This document shows positions 4,843 through 5,400 of a DNA stretch of 5,400 nt, piece by piece. Numbering within the stretch: the first letter of the stretch is position 1; every line of letters starts with the position of its first letter. The stretch is taken from positions 2,921 through 8,320 of the forward strand of contig PMHN01000358.1 in the NCBI GenBank assembly GCA_003156695.1, written 5' to 3'. Source of the DNA: Gammaproteobacteria bacterium (lineage in GTDB: Bacteria > Pseudomonadota > Gammaproteobacteria > Steroidobacterales > Steroidobacteraceae). The notes beneath the pieces are model-generated. The model made no database searches, was not told where the DNA came from, and saw nothing but the letters and a program-made list of their open reading frames with translations. Made by a program: the position numbers and the translations under genes.

Positions 4843-5400
4843 ATGAAGAGAATGTTAGTGAATGCAACTCAGGAAGAAGAGTTGCGCGTCGCTCTGGTTG
4901 ATGGACAAAAACTCTTTGACCTGAGCATCGATTTACCTTCCCGCGAACAGAAAAAAGCCAACGTCTATAAGGCGCGTATCTCGCGCGTCGAGCCCTCGCT
5001 CGAAGCCTGCTTCGTCGACTACGGCGCCCAGCGCCACGGCTTCCTGCCGCTGAAGGAAGTCTCCAAGGAGTTCTTCCGGCAACAGCCGCAGGGCGGCCGC
5101 ATGAACATCCGCGAGCTGCTCTCCGAGGGGCAGGAAATCATCGTCCAGGTCGAAAAGGAGGAGCGCGGCACCAAGGGCGCGGCGCTGACCACCTACCTCT
5201 CGCTCGCCGGCCGATACTGCGTGCTGATGCCCAACACCGACCGCGGCGGCGGCATCAGCCGCAAGATCACGAGCGGCGAAGATCGTTCCCGGCTCAAGGA
5301 CATCGCGCAGGAGCTCGAAGTTCCGGAGGGGATGGGCGTGATCGTGCGCACCGCCGGCGCCAGCCGCACCAAGACCGAGATCAAGCGCGATTTCGAATTT
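4843..5400 (+). CDS. rne: Ribonuclease E, N-terminal part (cut by the window end)
   Basis: RNase E is the essential endoribonuclease that processes 9S rRNA, tRNAs and mRNAs and scaffolds the degradosome on the inner membrane. The first 186 codons are present, all in frame from the ATG. The start [10 protein letters not shown] is almost that of E. coli. Next come [21 protein letters not shown], opening the S1 RNA-binding domain (about 36-125), with Phe57 (ACFVDYG) and Phe67 (RHGFLPL) at the same positions as the E. coli RNA-contact residues, then [20 protein letters not shown]. The 5'-monophosphate sensor residues Arg169 and Thr170 (IVRTAG) are conserved with identical numbering. The catalytic DNase I-like subdomain and the degradosome scaffold lie beyond the edge. 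The first 35 or so codons use more A/T-ending codons than the rest, consistent with reduced structure at initiation. RNase G is a less likely alternative given the strong RNase E match and neighbours. Confidence 0.97.
   Translation, partial: MKRMLVNATQEEELRVALVDGQKLFDLSIDLPSREQKKANVYKARISRVEPSLEACFVDYGAQRHGFLPLKEVSKEFFRQQPQGGRMNIRELLSEGQEIIVQVEKEERGTKGAALTTYLSLAGRYCVLMPNTDRGGGISRKITSGEDRSRLKDIAQELEVPEGMGVIVRTAGASRTKTEIKRDFEF

Noticed and set aside
4524..4901. A 125-codon plus-strand open frame running from the rne leader into rne out of frame
   Set aside because: It has no ribosome site at its start, low-complexity Ser/Arg composition, and overlaps the genuine rne start in another frame; better explained as chance in the leader.
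1..5400. Mobile elements, CRISPR arrays, toxin-antitoxin or phage genes, tRNAs
   Set aside because: I looked for spaced repeats, terminal inverted repeats, transposase motifs and tRNA-like folds and saw none; all coding space is filled by conserved core genes.

Overview
The window is a GC-rich chromosomal segment holding the conserved gammaproteobacterial block rne / rluC / maf(yceF) / yceD / rpmF / plsX / fabH, in the same order and relative orientation as in Escherichia coli. The proteins are clearly gammaproteobacterial in type: RNase E keeps residue numbering almost identical to E. coli, L32 is the cysteine-free form, and Maf is of the YceF subgroup. The high GC content, Arg/Ala-rich protein ends and non-ATG starts (GTG for plsX and probably maf, TTG for fabH) point away from Enterobacterales, towards a GC-rich lineage such as Xanthomonadales/Nevskiales or relatives. 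That placement is inference. Every gene is a core gene, and there are no mobile elements, CRISPR arrays, tRNAs or rRNAs.

Layout: Positions 1-51 carry a stem-loop just beyond fabH. A four-gene minus-strand operon follows, read right to left: yceD (2785-2273), rpmF (2240-2046), plsX (2015-1005) and fabH (1008-52). plsX and fabH overlap by the four bases TTGA. maf (2858-3439, plus) diverges from yceD across a short region with a good sigma70 promoter for yceD and a -10 hexamer that reads well on both strands. maf converges on rluC (4481-3390, minus), and the two coding regions overlap tail to tail by 50 bp. rluC diverges from rne (4843 onward, plus, cut by the window end) across 361 bp. That gap holds a palindromic -10 element near rluC and a roughly 330-nt candidate rne leader full of stem-loops, the last of which covers the rne ribosome binding site.

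Function: The minus-strand operon joins ribosome assembly (YceD/DUF177, L32) to phospholipid and fatty acid initiation (PlsX makes acyl phosphate; FabH makes the first beta-ketoacyl-ACP). fabD would be expected next, beyond the left edge. RluC modifies 23S rRNA, RNase E processes rRNA, tRNA and mRNA, and Maf/YceF removes a modified nucleotide, so the block couples RNA/ribosome quality to membrane lipid synthesis.

I see no undescribed multi-gene system. The points worth a second look are regulatory or local: two symmetric -10 elements, a nearly leaderless yceD, a Shine-Dalgarno-masking hairpin at rne, and a basic RluC tail encoded opposite the end of maf.
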